From positions 1-64,000 of the forward strand of contig NZ_JAKNRW010000002.1 in assembly GCF_023072615.1 (NCBI RefSeq): a stretch of DNA of 64,000 nt, written 5' to 3'. This document shows, piece by piece, positions 25,717 to 34,752 of this stretch; positions within the stretch are counted from its first letter, which is position 1, and each line of letters opens with the position of its first letter. This DNA comes from Pseudomonas violetae (GTDB taxonomy: Bacteria; Pseudomonadota; Gammaproteobacteria; Pseudomonadales; Pseudomonadaceae). Below the pieces are notes generated by a model. It had not been told where the DNA came from. It saw nothing but the letters and a program-made list of their open reading frames with translations, and ran no database searches. Both the position numbers and the translations under genes were made by a program.

Positions 25717-26106
25717 AGTAAAGGCTGAAGTTCGCCAATTACCTGCTGGAATGACATTAAGAAGAACGTTGCCCCGATGAAGGGCGAAATCGTCATCACC
25801 CAACAGGAAAACTGCGCGTTCATTGGCACTGAATTAGACACCGTTCTTAAACGGATGCAGGTAAAGCGGTTGGTGCTGACGGTTGTTGTCATTCACAACA
25901 GCATAGATGCCACAGTCCGTGCGGGAAAAGCACTCGGATACAGCATCGTCCTTCCATCAGACGCCACGACAGCCGTGCCCGTCATCGCGCCGCATGGACA
26001 GTCATGGGACGCCACAACCGTTCATGAATTGACCTTGCCTATACTGGGTGATGAGTATGCCGATGTCATGTCATCGGATGAAGTGGTCGCACAGCTCACC
26101 CTATGA
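25717..26106 (+). pseudogene. isochorismatase/cysteine-hydrolase family, N-terminally truncated
   Basis: The frame from about 25740 reads NDIKKNVAPMKGEIVITQQE, NCAFIGTELDTVLK, VVVIHNSIDATVRAGKALGY and WDATTVHELTLPILGDEYAD, matching the C-terminal two thirds of cysteine-hydrolase/isochorismatase proteins. Full members have about 180-210 residues and an N-terminal catalytic Asp (DxQ) that is missing here; the open frame begins after TAG with no start. ATG 25777 could express 109 residues, without the active site. Right beside it lies an IS66 fragment, a likely cause of decay. Confidence 0.65.
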
Positions 26107-26125
26107 AGTTATGTGGTACCCAAAG

Positions 26126-26329
26126 ATGCGGTAGCCAATTTCACTAGCCCGCTGTGTTGGCAGCCGCATCAGTACGTCTTTGAGATACGCATAGGGATCA
26201 TGCCCATTCATGCGTGCAGACTGGATCAAACTCATGATTGCCGCAGCCCGTTTTCCGCTGCGCAGCGACCCTGCAAAGAGCCAGTTCTTGCGTCCAAGAG
26301 CCCACGGCCGTATACGGTTGTCGGGTAGT
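26126..26329 (-). mobile_element. IS66 tnpC C-terminal fragment (second copy)
   Basis: On the minus strand the frame reads RIRPWALGRKNWLFAGSLRS, then GKRAAAIMSLIQSARMNGHD and PYAYLKDVL, closely similar to the end of tnpC in the complete element at 19009-20544 but diverged at many bases. It therefore comes from a different, older IS66 relative. The 5' end is cut at 26329 by a group II intron end. Confidence 0.88.
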
Positions 26330-26515
26330 CAGACGCGGTTACCCTCGTCCAACCTCCTAAGAACCGTGCATGCGAGTTTCCCAGCAACTCATCCCAACTG
26401 GGGTCATGCGGGTTGGCAGCGACCTTGATCTTGATGTGCCGAACAATCGGCTTATCCGACTCCTTCAGTAAGGTGTAGTCCCTCGCCTTACCGTCTGCGT
26501 ATTTTTCAACGGTTG
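26330..26515 (-). mobile_element. group II intron 3' end (maturase tail plus domain V/VI remnant)
   Basis: On the minus strand a frame reads YADGKARDYTLLKESDKPIV, then RHIKIKVAANPHDPSWDE, matching the C-terminal endonuclease region of group II intron reverse transcriptases. It runs into GAAACTCGCATGCACGGTTC, which looks like the 3' half of domain V, and the sequence ends TGACTACCCGAC exactly at the junction with tnpC, as bacterial group II introns do. The 5' strand of domain V and everything upstream are deleted, so it cannot splice. Confidence 0.65.
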
Positions 26516-26714
26516 AGAACACCCACCGGCTCGATCCAGCCGGATCGGTTGTGGCGAAATGCGCGCACGTTGGCGAACCCCAATCCGCGAGTGTACAAGT
26601 CGCAGATTGTGGGCAATTACCTGGTCAATGGCGCGTGGGTGTCGCCAAGGGGATCGCCGGATAAAACAGTTGAACACCCGGCCACCACCCGATCAGGTAA
26701 TGGCCGGGCCAGAC

Positions 26715-27980
26715 TCAGCGATAGACCGGAAAACGACGGCACAGCGCGACAACCTGTTCGCGCACGTGGTGGCCGACCTTGTCGCTGTCTCCGTTTTCCA
26801 GGGCGTCCAGTACGTCGCACAACCAGCCGGCCACTTGCTCGCAGGTCTCCACACCAAACCCGCGGGTGGTCACCGCCGGGGTACCGATACGAAGGCCGGA
26901 TGTCACAAACGGTGAGCGCGGGTCATTCGGCACCGAGTTTTTGTTGGCGGTAATATAGGCACTGCTCAGGGCCGCGTCGGCCTCCTTGCCGGTGTAGGGC
27001 TTGTCGGACAGGTCGATCAGCATCATGTGGTTGTCGGTGCCGCCCGAGACGATCTTGTACCCGCGCTTTTGCAACACCCCGGCCATGGCCCGGGCGTTGA
27101 TGACCACTTGGGTCTGGTAGAGGCTGAACTCCGGCGCAAGCGCTTCCTTGAACGCCACGGCCTTGGCCGCGATCTGGTGCATCAGCGGCCCGCCCTGCAC
27201 GCCGGGAAACACAGCGGAATCGAGCTTTTTGTAGAAGGCTTCATCCTGTCCCTTGGACAAAATCAAACCGCCACGTGGCCCGCGCAGGGTTTTGTGCGTG
27301 GTGCTGGTGACCACATGCGCATGGGGAAGCGGGTCCGGGTATTCGCCCGCGGCGACCAGCCCGGCGACGTGGGCCATATCGACCCAGAAGATAGCTCCGA
27401 CCTTGTCGGCAATGCTGCGCATGCGCGCCCAGTCCTTGTACCGCGAATACGCGGAAAAACCACCGATCAACATTTTGGGGCGTGTCTGCAGTGCGATTCG
27501 CTCCATCTCGTCATAGTCAAGAAAGCCGGTTTTCGGGTCCAGCCCGTAAGGCACGATGGTGTAGTGACGCCCCGAAAAGTTGGCCGGATTGCCGTGGGTC
27601 AGGTGACCGCCCTGGGCCAGGTTCATGCCCATCACCGTATCACCGGGGTTGATCAGTGCCAGGAAGACCGCCGCGTTGGCCTGGGCGCCCGCATGGGGTT
27701 GCACGTTGGCGTAGTCGCAGTCGAACAGGGCCTTGACCCGCTTGATGGCCAGCCGCTCGGCCACATCGACGTATTCGCAGCCGCTGTAATAGCGCTTGCC
27801 GGGGTAGCCTTCGGCGTACTTGTTGGTGAGCACCGTGCTCTGGGTTTTCATCACCAGCGGGCTGGCATAGTTCTCCGAGGCGATCAGCTCGATATGGTCT
27901 TCCTGGCGATGCTCTTCGTTGTGAATCGATTCATACAGCTCAGGGTCGAAAGCGTTGAGGGTCAGTGTCGAGTCGTACAT
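26715..27980 (-). CDS. glyA: serine hydroxymethyltransferase
   Basis: A 421-residue enzyme that interconverts serine and glycine with tetrahydrofolate, supplying one-carbon units. Seen: [14 protein letters not shown], the [15 protein letters not shown] segment, [15 protein letters not shown], and the PLP lysine in [14 protein letters not shown] at about residue 230, all canonical. ATG 27980 matches the family start; the frame upstream to 28067 is within the aminotransferase remnant. It is the last gene of a cluster with serC and yggS, so it is probably a second, specialised glyA copy. Confidence 0.95.
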   Translation of the reverse strand: MYDSTLTLNAFDPELYESIHNEEHRQEDHIELIASENYASPLVMKTQSTVLTNKYAEGYPGKRYYSGCEYVDVAERLAIKRVKALFDCDYANVQPHAGAQANAAVFLALINPGDTVMGMNLAQGGHLTHGNPANFSGRHYTIVPYGLDPKTGFLDYDEMERIALQTRPKMLIGGFSAYSRYKDWARMRSIADKVGAIFWVDMAHVAGLVAAGEYPDPLPHAHVVTSTTHKTLRGPRGGLILSKGQDEAFYKKLDSAVFPGVQGGPLMHQIAAKAVAFKEALAPEFSLYQTQVVINARAMAGVLQKRGYKIVSGGTDNHMMLIDLSDKPYTGKEADAALSSAYITANKNSVPNDPRSPFVTSGLRIGTPAVTTRGFGVETCEQVAGWLCDVLDALENGDSDKVGHHVREQVVALCRRFPVYR

Positions 27981-28005
27981 GTGCAAAGTGTCCTTGGCCA
28001 AGAAT

Positions 28006-28297
28006 TCAAGCGGCGGGTGACAGCAGGCGCGTGAAGCGCGCGGCGATGTCGTCGATCTGTGCGTCACTGCAGATCAGCGGCGAACAGGTTGGTCGTGTGC
28101 AGTAACACCGTGGTCTGTTCGGCGATGGCCGCGGCAATTTCGGGGTTGGCATGCCCCAGGCTCGTCACCGCCACACCGGCGATGGCATCCAGGTATTCAA
28201 CGCCCTCGGTGTCCCACAACGAGGCGCCCTGGCCTCGGCTGAACGAAACCGGTTGTCGGGCTGAGGTGCGCATGAGGTAAGCGGGTGCAGCGGACAT
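28006..28297 (-). pseudogene. class III aminotransferase, internally deleted
   Basis: From ATG 28297 the frame reads AYLMRTSARQPVSFSRGQGA, LWDTEGVEYLDAIAGVAVTS, LGHANPEIAAAIAEQ, then LLHTTNLF, the N-terminal 70 residues of an ArgD/AstC-like aminotransferase. After ADLQ the frame stops, and a shifted frame reads [20 protein letters not shown] and a stop at 28006, the typical extreme C-terminus. About 300 residues, including the PLP lysine, are missing. A short direct match near CTGCAG could have mediated the deletion. The scar lies between yggS and glyA in the same orientation. Confidence 0.75.
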
Positions 28298-28321
28298 TGC
28301 GGGCCTTCCTGTAGAGGGGGA

Positions 28322-29167
28322 TCAACGGGTGGGCGTGATCGACAACAACGTGTCTTCACTGAGGGGGCGGGCATCGGCGGTCGGCCAGTAGTACGCATCC
28401 GGCATGGCTCGGGCCCCGAAGATCGCCTGTCCGACGCGCACCACGGTCGCGCCCTCTTCAATGGCGATTTCAAAGTCACCCGACATACCCATCGACAACT
28501 CTTGCAGCGACACCCCATCAGGGGCGCAATGACGCAAGCGGTCGCGCAATTCACGCAGCCGGACGAAGCACGGACGCACCCGCACCGCGTCGGCCGAGAA
28601 CAGCGCCAGCGTCATCAACCCGCGAACCCGCAGCGTCGGGAACGCTGGCATTGTCTCCAGGAAAGCTGCCACGTCATCGGGCGCCAGCCCGTACTTGCTG
28701 GCTTCGCCGGAGGTATTGACCTGGACGAACACGTCCATCTGCCGACCTTCAATGCGCAGGCGACGGTCCAGCGCCTCGGCCACCCGCAGGTTGTCCAGGG
28801 CCTGGAACTCGCTGGCGAAGCGTGCAACCTGCTTAGCCTTGTTGGTCTGCAAGTGGCCGATCACCGACCATTGCAGGTCTTGCAGGTCGGTCATGGCTTC
28901 CCACTTGCGCTGTGCTTCCTGCACCTTGTTCTCGCCCAGCAGGCGGCAACCGGCGGCATAAGCCAGACGCAGATGAGCTTCATCAAAGGTTTTGCTGACC
29001 GGCAGCAAGCGCACACCCGCCGGGGCGCGCCCTACCCGACGGCACGCCTCGACAATGCGTTGCTGCACGGCGGCAAGGTTGCGGCGAAAGTCTTCGACAC
29101 TGCCGGCCTGAGGGTAACGACCATGGCGCGCATGCAGGGTGTTGAGGTCTTCAGTTTGATCAGGCAT
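28322..29167 (-). CDS. yggS: YggS/PROSC-family PLP homeostasis protein
   Basis: A 281-residue fold-type III PLP-binding protein: LLPVSKTFDEAHLR with the PLP lysine at about residue 59, GENKVQEAQRKW, WSVIGHLQTNKAK, VFVQVNTSGEASKYGL, LSMGMSGDFEIAIEEGATVV and RVGQAIFG. YggS proteins bind PLP and buffer its level without known catalysis. The N-terminus is about 25-30 residues longer than usual. Start ATG overlaps the benE stop by one base (TGATG). In this operon it accompanies PLP enzymes (SerC, GlyA and the lost aminotransferase). Confidence 0.9.
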   Translation of the reverse strand: MPDQTEDLNTLHARHGRYPQAGSVEDFRRNLAAVQQRIVEACRRVGRAPAGVRLLPVSKTFDEAHLRLAYAAGCRLLGENKVQEAQRKWEAMTDLQDLQWSVIGHLQTNKAKQVARFASEFQALDNLRVAEALDRRLRIEGRQMDVFVQVNTSGEASKYGLAPDDVAAFLETMPAFPTLRVRGLMTLALFSADAVRVRPCFVRLRELRDRLRHCAPDGVSLQELSMGMSGDFEIAIEEGATVVRVGQAIFGARAMPDAYYWPTADARPLSEDTLLSITPTR

Positions 29168-30420
29168 CAGTTGGCCGCTCCTTTGGTGGGCACTGCAACC
29201 GGCCCGGCCTGTGGGACTGCAGTCTTTTCACGATGCGGCAACTGCCCATTGAGCACGGCGTAGGCGGCCAGGCCGATGACCAGGCCCCAGAACGCGCCGC
29301 CAATGCCCAGCAGGGTGATATTGGCCGCGCAGGCCAGGAAAGTGATCAGCGACGCTTCCCGCGATTTCACGTCCGCCATGGCATTGGCCAGGCTCGCGCC
29401 GAGTGTGCCCAACAGGGCCAGCCCGGCCAGGGTGGTGATGAAGGTCGCCGGGAAGGCCATGAACACCGCCGCCAGGGTCACGCCGAAGATCCCCACCAGG
29501 ATGTAGAAGATGCCCGCGGCCACGCCTGCGATCCAGCGCTTGGACGGGTCTTCAGACGCTTCCTTGCCCGTGCAGATGGCGGCCGTGATGGCCGCAATGT
29601 TGAAGGCATGGGAGCCGAACGGCGCCATCAGCAAAGAACCCAGCCCGGTCACGCTGAGGATCGGGTTGGCGCTGGTGCTGAAGCCGTCACTGCGCAGCAC
29701 CAGCATGCCCGGCATGTACTGCCCCGTGAGGGTGATCAGAAACAGCGGCAACGCCACGCTCAACAACGCATTGACCGAGAACTCAGGACGTGTGAACACC
29801 GGTGTCGCAAACTCCAGCGCCAGCCCCGTGAAATCCAAGCGCCCCTGCATCAGCAGAAAGCCAAGCCCAAGCACCAGAATGCCGACCACCGCGTAGCGCG
29901 CACTCAGGCGCTTGAACAGGAGGTAGGCGCCGATCAACACCCCGGCCAATAACGGATCGACGCTCATGCTGGCGAACGCACCGATGCCGAACTGCAGCAG
30001 GATGCCGCCCAACAAGCCCGCGGCCACACCCGGTGGGATCAGGCGAACGGCTTTTTCAAAGTAACCGGACACGCCCAGCAGCACGAACGCTGCAGCCGAA
30101 ATCATGTACGCCCCAATGGCCTCGGCGTAGGGTGTGGTCGCCAAGGCGACGATCAAAAACGCCGCCGCTGGGGTCGACCAGGCGGTGATGATCGGCTCGC
30201 GGCTCACCCAACTAAGGAACAGCCCGGTCACCCCTACCCCGATCGACACAGACCACACCCACGACGCCGTCAACTCAGGGCTGAGCCCTGCGACCTTGGC
30301 GGCCTGAAACACCAGGATGAAGGTGCCGCCGTAGTTGACGATCACCGAAATCAATCCGGCAACCGCCGGGTGCAGCAGGTCCCGCAGACGCAGGGACGAG
30401 AGGGATTGAGTAGATGACAT
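29167..30420 (-). CDS. benE: BenE-family benzoate/H+ symporter-like permease
   Basis: A 417-residue inner-membrane protein with about 11-12 hydrophobic helices. AGLISVIVNYGGTFILVFQA, PIITAWSTPAAAFLIVAL, PPGVAAGLLGGILLQFGIGA and AFNIAAITAAICTGKEASED are typical of BenE. No aromatic catabolic gene is close by; instead it is embedded between serC and yggS, so its substrate here may differ from benzoate. It overlaps the yggS start by one base. Confidence 0.88.
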   Translation of the reverse strand: MSSTQSLSSLRLRDLLHPAVAGLISVIVNYGGTFILVFQAAKVAGLSPELTASWVWSVSIGVGVTGLFLSWVSREPIITAWSTPAAAFLIVALATTPYAEAIGAYMISAAAFVLLGVSGYFEKAVRLIPPGVAAGLLGGILLQFGIGAFASMSVDPLLAGVLIGAYLLFKRLSARYAVVGILVLGLGFLLMQGRLDFTGLALEFATPVFTRPEFSVNALLSVALPLFLITLTGQYMPGMLVLRSDGFSTSANPILSVTGLGSLLMAPFGSHAFNIAAITAAICTGKEASEDPSKRWIAGVAAGIFYILVGIFGVTLAAVFMAFPATFITTLAGLALLGTLGASLANAMADVKSREASLITFLACAANITLLGIGGAFWGLVIGLAAYAVLNGQLPHREKTAVPQAGPVAVPTKGAAN

Positions 30421-30543
30421 AGGTCTTGGCTCCTTGCTGGACGATGTAGCCGGCCGCTGGTAAGCGGTTATTTATAACGGTTGATTGGCAGGTTCTACCC
30501 CTACGCTTTAACGCAGCAGACCAGACCACTTTGCGTGGTCGGC

Positions 30544-31626
30544 TCAGCCATGCTCGTGCGCAAACGCGTTCATGAAATCGCACAGCGCCTCGACCGCCGG
30601 CACTGAAACGGCGTTGTAGAGGCTGGCGCGCAGGCCGCCGACGCTGGCGTGGCCTTTGAGGCCATTGAGGCCGGCCTGCTCCGCGCGCCGCAAAAAGCTC
30701 TTCTCCAGCGCCACCTCGGCCAGCCGGAAGGGCACGTTGTTGATGGAGCGATACGGTCCCTGCACCGGGTTGCGATAAAACCCGTCACTTCCATCGATGG
30801 CGCGGTAAAGCATTCGCGCCTTGGCCTGATTACGCTGATGCAGGGCCTGCAGACCGCCGCTGTGCTTGATCCACTTGAGCGTCAGGCCGGTGACGTACCA
30901 GGGGAAGGTCGCCGGGGTATTGAGCATCGACTGCGCATCGCTGATGCACGCGTAGTTGAGAATGTCCGGGGTAAATGCATGGCATCGCTCAAGCAGCGCC
31001 GGGTCCACGATGAACACCGTCAACCCGGCCACGCCCATGTTTTTCTGCGCGGCGGCATACACCAATCCATGCCTGGCGATGTCGATCGGTTTGGACAGCA
31101 GGCTTGAACAGGCATCGCACACCAGCGGCGCGTCGCTCGCGGGCGTGTCGATGAACTGCACGCCGTGCACCGTCTCATTCTCGGTGTAGTGCAAGTAGGC
31201 GGCGTCGGCGTTAAGGCGCCAGTCCGAGGCGTGGGGGATACGGTCGAAACCGGACGCGTGGGCACTGGCAACCACGCGCACATCGCAGTAGCGCCGGGCA
31301 GCCTCGATCGCCTTGCCCGACCATAGGCCGGTGTGCAGGTAATCCGCCGTGCCTTTATCGCCTATCAGGTTCATCGGCACTTGAGCAAACTGCAACGAGG
31401 CGCCCCCTTGCAGGAACAACACTTTGTAGGCGGGCGGCACCCCGAGGATATCGCGCAGGTCCCGTTCGGCCTCGCGGGCCACCGCCATGAACACCTGCGA
31501 ACGATGGCTGATTTCCATCACGGACATGCCGGTGCCGGCAAAATCGAAAAACTCCTCGTGCGCCTGAGTGAGGACGTCCAACGGCACGGCGGTCGGGCCT
31601 GCGCTGAAGTTGTGTGACCGAGCCAT
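30544..31626 (-). CDS. serC: phosphoserine aminotransferase
   Basis: A 360-residue enzyme: NFSAGPTAVPLDVLTQA at the start, GTGMSVMEISHRS, FLQGGASLQFAQVPMNL, and the PLP lysine in AAAQKNMGVAG at about residue 195. SerC makes phosphoserine from 3-phosphohydroxypyruvate and also serves PLP biosynthesis (4-phosphohydroxythreonine). ATG 31626 (AGGAG upstream) starts the canonical N-terminus; the TTG extension to 31647 is rejected. It is the first gene of a minus-strand cluster divergent from a MocR regulator and is likely a second copy, since serC normally lies with pheA in Pseudomonas. Confidence 0.93.
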   Translation of the reverse strand: MARSHNFSAGPTAVPLDVLTQAHEEFFDFAGTGMSVMEISHRSQVFMAVAREAERDLRDILGVPPAYKVLFLQGGASLQFAQVPMNLIGDKGTADYLHTGLWSGKAIEAARRYCDVRVVASAHASGFDRIPHASDWRLNADAAYLHYTENETVHGVQFIDTPASDAPLVCDACSSLLSKPIDIARHGLVYAAAQKNMGVAGLTVFIVDPALLERCHAFTPDILNYACISDAQSMLNTPATFPWYVTGLTLKWIKHSGGLQALHQRNQAKARMLYRAIDGSDGFYRNPVQGPYRSINNVPFRLAEVALEKSFLRRAEQAGLNGLKGHASVGGLRASLYNAVSVPAVEALCDFMNAFAHEHG

Positions 31627-31714
31627 GGTTGAGTAACTCCTGTTCAAGAACGCTTGCCCTGTGCGTAATCACCGAGGTAAAGCCTGGGGTGGCTAGGGCC
31701 AGAGTCTACGGATA

Positions 31715-31740
31715 AACTGGCCTGCCCTTACCTGCCAGTT
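31715..31740. promoter_or_regulatory. candidate MocR operator
   Basis: AACTGGC (31715-31721) and GCCAGTT (31734-31740) form a perfect inverted repeat with a 12-base spacer, ending 21 bases before the MocR start in the divergent region with serC. An inverted repeat here is a natural autoregulatory and serC-operon control site. Inference from position only. Confidence 0.45.
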
Positions 31741-31761
31741 CATGGAGAGAGAGCAGACCAC

Positions 31762-33258
31762 ATGGCAAAGACCTTCGAGCTGGAAACCCTGAAGATGCGC
31801 CTCAACGACGCTGAGTTTCAGCTGCTGGATTTGCACCAGCGGATCCAGCGTGCATTGCGTGCGCTGATACTCGACGGCGCCCTCAGCCCCGGCTTGAAAC
31901 TGCCCGCCACGCGGGTGCTGTCCAAGTCACTGGGCTGCGCCCGCGACACCGTTGAGAACGCCTATGTGCAGTTGCATCGGGACGGGTTTATCGTGCGCCG
32001 CGAAGGCGCCGGCAGTTACGTCTGCGACACGGTGGGCGTCGAATTGCGCGGTGCCGGCCGCCGACGCCTCAGGGCTCAGGAAGTCAGGAGCAGCGTCGCC
32101 GCACCCGGCGCCGAACTCAGCCAACGCGGGCGGATGATCTTCGACACCGGCGGTGTGCGCGATCAGCAAGTCATCAAGGCATTCGCCACCGGCCTGCCGG
32201 AAACCCGCAGCTTCCCGACGGATGTCTGGGAGCGTTTGCAGCGCCAGGTCATGAAAGACTATCGCGCGAACGTGCTGCTGCATGGCGATCCACAAGGGGC
32301 CGAGCCCCTGCGCAAAGCGATTGCCACCTACCTGAACCTCGAACGCGGCGCCAAATGCTCCCCCGACCAGGTGCTGGTATTGAGCAGTACGCGTCAGGCG
32401 TTGTATCTGTGCGCGCAGTTGCTGGTGGACGCCGGCAAGCCCATTCTGCTGGAAAACCCCGGCTATTACGGCGCCCGCAAGGCCTTCGAAATCGCCGAAA
32501 CCAAGGTGCTGCCCATTGATGTCGATGAACGGGGCATCCGCACCGACCTGCTATACGCCGACCGCAGCGGCGCCAATTGCGTGTATGTCACGCCCTCGCA
32601 CCAATACCCCACCGGCGCGACGTTGCCGCTGGAGCGGCGTCTTGAGTTGATCAATTGGGCGGCGCAAAAACGCAAGTGGATCATCGAGGATGACTACGAC
32701 AGCGAGTTCCATTACGACGGGCAACCCACGGCGTGCGTGCAGGGCCTGGACAAGTATCAGCGCACGCTCTACATCGGCACGTTCAGCAAGACCCTCTACC
32801 CCGGCCTGCGCATGGGATATATGGTGATGCCCTCCGAGCTGGTCAAGCCCTTTGCCTATGCGCGCAGCATGATGGACGGCCACACTCCGCAAACGCTGCA
32901 ACTAACGCTGGCGCGCTTTATGGAAGACGGCCATTACAACGCGCATGTCCGAGCCATGCGCAAGCTGTATGCCGGACGCCGGTCGATCATGCACGATGCC
33001 ATCGGCAAGTACTTGAGCACGGTGGTCACCGCCGAACTACCACCGGGCGGATTGCAAATCCCCTGCTTGCTGAAAGCCGGCTGGTCCGAGGAAAAAACCA
33101 TCCGCCAGGCCGCCACTGCCGGCGTGCAACTGTCCGGGCTCAGCGGCTTGTACGCGGGCGACCCGAAGCAACAGGGCTGGCTGCTGGGCTACTCCTCCCT
33201 GACCGCGTATGAAATCGAAGCCGCCATGTTGCGCCTGGCCAACGCCCTGAAAATCTAA
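31762..33258 (+). CDS. MocR-family regulator (GntR HTH fused to aminotransferase domain)
   Basis: A 498-residue protein: GntR-type winged helix at about 15-90 (LHQRIQRALRALILDGALSP, LPATRVLSKSLGC, RDTVENAYVQLHRDGF), then a fold-type I aminotransferase-like domain with the PLP lysine in TFSKTLYPGLRMG at about residue 343 and VTPSHQYPTG, EDDYDSEFHY motifs. MocR proteins such as PdxR and GabR sense PLP or amino acid-PLP adducts. Divergent transcription from serC-benE-yggS-glyA indicates that it controls that cluster. Confidence 0.92.
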   Translation: MAKTFELETLKMRLNDAEFQLLDLHQRIQRALRALILDGALSPGLKLPATRVLSKSLGCARDTVENAYVQLHRDGFIVRREGAGSYVCDTVGVELRGAGRRRLRAQEVRSSVAAPGAELSQRGRMIFDTGGVRDQQVIKAFATGLPETRSFPTDVWERLQRQVMKDYRANVLLHGDPQGAEPLRKAIATYLNLERGAKCSPDQVLVLSSTRQALYLCAQLLVDAGKPILLENPGYYGARKAFEIAETKVLPIDVDERGIRTDLLYADRSGANCVYVTPSHQYPTGATLPLERRLELINWAAQKRKWIIEDDYDSEFHYDGQPTACVQGLDKYQRTLYIGTFSKTLYPGLRMGYMVMPSELVKPFAYARSMMDGHTPQTLQLTLARFMEDGHYNAHVRAMRKLYAGRRSIMHDAIGKYLSTVVTAELPPGGLQIPCLLKAGWSEEKTIRQAATAGVQLSGLSGLYAGDPKQQGWLLGYSSLTAYEIEAAMLRLANALKI

Positions 33259-33385
33259 TGGCCCAGCGCATAGTTCATCGGCGGCTGCTGGGCCTTGCCG
33301 GCATGGTTAACGGACAAGCCCTGGAGCACATGCGTCTCGGCTATGTCGAGCGCCATCACCATGGCTTGAAGAACAGGCCCGTCCT

Positions 33386-33745
33386 TTGCGAAAAATCGGG
33401 TTGCATGTCACCACTGGAGTGGGCTGGGTGGAAAACCCCTTGCGAGAAATCCTCATTCACCTCAAAGAACAGCCAATGGCGGTACTGATCAAAGCACTGG
33501 AGCATCCAACGCTGCTATCGCGCCTGATGGTTCACACCCCTCGATATCCATCTGCTGCGCAAGTGCCAGGTCCTCCTGCATTTCGTCAGCCATGTGCAGC
33601 ACACGTGGCCGCGTAAAATTGTCGCTGCAGTCGACCCGTTCCATAGCGATGGTCAATATGAAGGCTTCAACGACAGGATTCTGCGCGAGGCCTCAATACT
33701 GGCGAGCACCTGTAATACCGAGTTCGATGTGATCGATGTCGAGGT
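33386..33745 (+). pseudogene. universal stress protein, frameshifted fragment
   Basis: One frame reads VGWVENPLREILIHLKEQPM and AVLIKALEHPTLLSRLMVHT. Near 33538 the match shifts frame and continues LDIHLLRKCQVLLHFVSHVQ, PRKIVAAVDPFHSDGQYEGF, NDRILREASILASTCN. This is a tandem UspA protein of the Pseudomonas type seen in Anr regulons. Both ends are lost, and the right end dissolves at about 33745. It lies next to a Fnr-like regulator and a GNAT protein, common partners of Usp genes in low-oxygen regulons. Confidence 0.7.
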
Positions 33746-33939
33746 GATTGTCACGGGCCGAGTTGGCAATCGGGGCCTGGGCCGCTTGGTAGGTGGTACG
33801 GTGGAACATCTGCGGTACAGAATGCCGTGCAGCGTCTGAGTGGTTTCACCGGAATAACTGGCGGAGTAAAAGAAGTCGAGATCAAATCTGCTGACTCCTG
33901 CCTTTAAAGTCTCTATTCCATCGTTGCAACCTGCTGGTG

Positions 33940-34695
33940 TCAGCCGCTCTGACAAAACGCTTCAAGCAGCGGTAAATCCATGATTTCGACGCTACGGCCT
34001 TCGAAAGTCATAAGCCGTAGATCGCGCAGCCGCGCAATGGCTCGGCATATCGTTTCGGATCTGACGCCAATGGAGGATGCAATATCCTCGCGTGACATAC
34101 ACAGGTGGAAGCAGTGCGCGGAGTACCCCCTCAGTGCAAATCGCCTGGAGAGACCGAGTACGAAGATCGCCAAGCGTTCTTCCGCATTGCGATGCCCCAG
34201 AGTGATCAGCATGTTCTGGCTGCGGCTAATTTCCCGGCTGAGCATTTTGTTCAAGCTCAACTGCAACAGGGGTACATCCCGAGCGAGTCGTTCCAACCGA
34301 TGATAGGAAATCAGATTGACCTCACTGTCTTCCAGCGCCGACGCCGTGCATACATGACGCTCTCCAGTGATTGCTTCTAACCCTATCGGTTCGCCAGACA
34401 TTGCGAAACCCGTAACCAGGCTATGCCCTTGCTCGCTGACAAGAATGGTTTTAAAACTTCCGACCCGGACAAAATACAAATATTGCGAAGAGCCTCCTGC
34501 GTGATAAAGGTCAGTCCCCTTGCCGATACGCACTTTGTGAATGACTAATTCGTCAAAACGCTCGCGGTCTTCATCGGAGCATTTTGACGACAAAAAAAGG
34601 TCATGAATTGCGGATTGTTCAAGGGCTTTTATCGAAGGGTAAGGACGCGCAAAAAATGGCGTCAACGGCCTCGTTTGTTCGGAATTGATCAGCAT
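33940..34695 (-). CDS. Crp/Fnr-family regulator lacking the N-terminal Fe-S cysteine cluster
   Basis: A 251-residue regulator: cyclic-nucleotide-fold sensor (LYHAGGSSQYLYFVRVGSFK, GEPIGLEAITGERHVCTASA), dimer helix, and C-terminal HTH with MSREDIASSIGVRSETICRA, as in Fnr/Anr (recognition helix E--S--R). Fnr and Anr have three closely spaced N-terminal cysteines for the [4Fe-4S] cluster; here that region reads FLSSKCSDEDRERF with a single Cys, so it cannot sense oxygen in the Anr way. It may act like Dnr or as a constitutive competitor at Anr boxes. The GNAT gene lies 57 bases upstream in the same direction. Confidence 0.88.
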   Translation of the reverse strand: MLINSEQTRPLTPFFARPYPSIKALEQSAIHDLFLSSKCSDEDRERFDELVIHKVRIGKGTDLYHAGGSSQYLYFVRVGSFKTILVSEQGHSLVTGFAMSGEPIGLEAITGERHVCTASALEDSEVNLISYHRLERLARDVPLLQLSLNKMLSREISRSQNMLITLGHRNAEERLAIFVLGLSRRFALRGYSAHCFHLCMSREDIASSIGVRSETICRAIARLRDLRLMTFEGRSVEIMDLPLLEAFCQSG

Positions 34696-34752
34696 CGTTC
34701 ACACTCCAGCTTTTATCGCGAGACAATTTCAGTAGCCCCAACAGAAGCGGCG

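Noticed and set aside
26540..26690. Plus-strand coding-like stretch (LWRNARTLANPNPRVYKSQI)
   Set aside because: It reads like a protein fragment, but I could not assign a family or define ends, so it is not listed as a gene.
27027..28034. 335-codon plus-strand frame opposite glyA
   Set aside because: It is a mirror frame of a highly conserved gene in GC-rich DNA; no recognisable protein motif.
28502..29952. Long plus-strand frames opposite yggS and benE
   Set aside because: They are antisense frames without starts or domains; the minus-strand proteins are canonical.
30524..30540. Short GACCAC/GTGGTC hairpin between serC and benE
   Set aside because: The six-base stem lacks a T-run and could occur by chance in GC-rich DNA.
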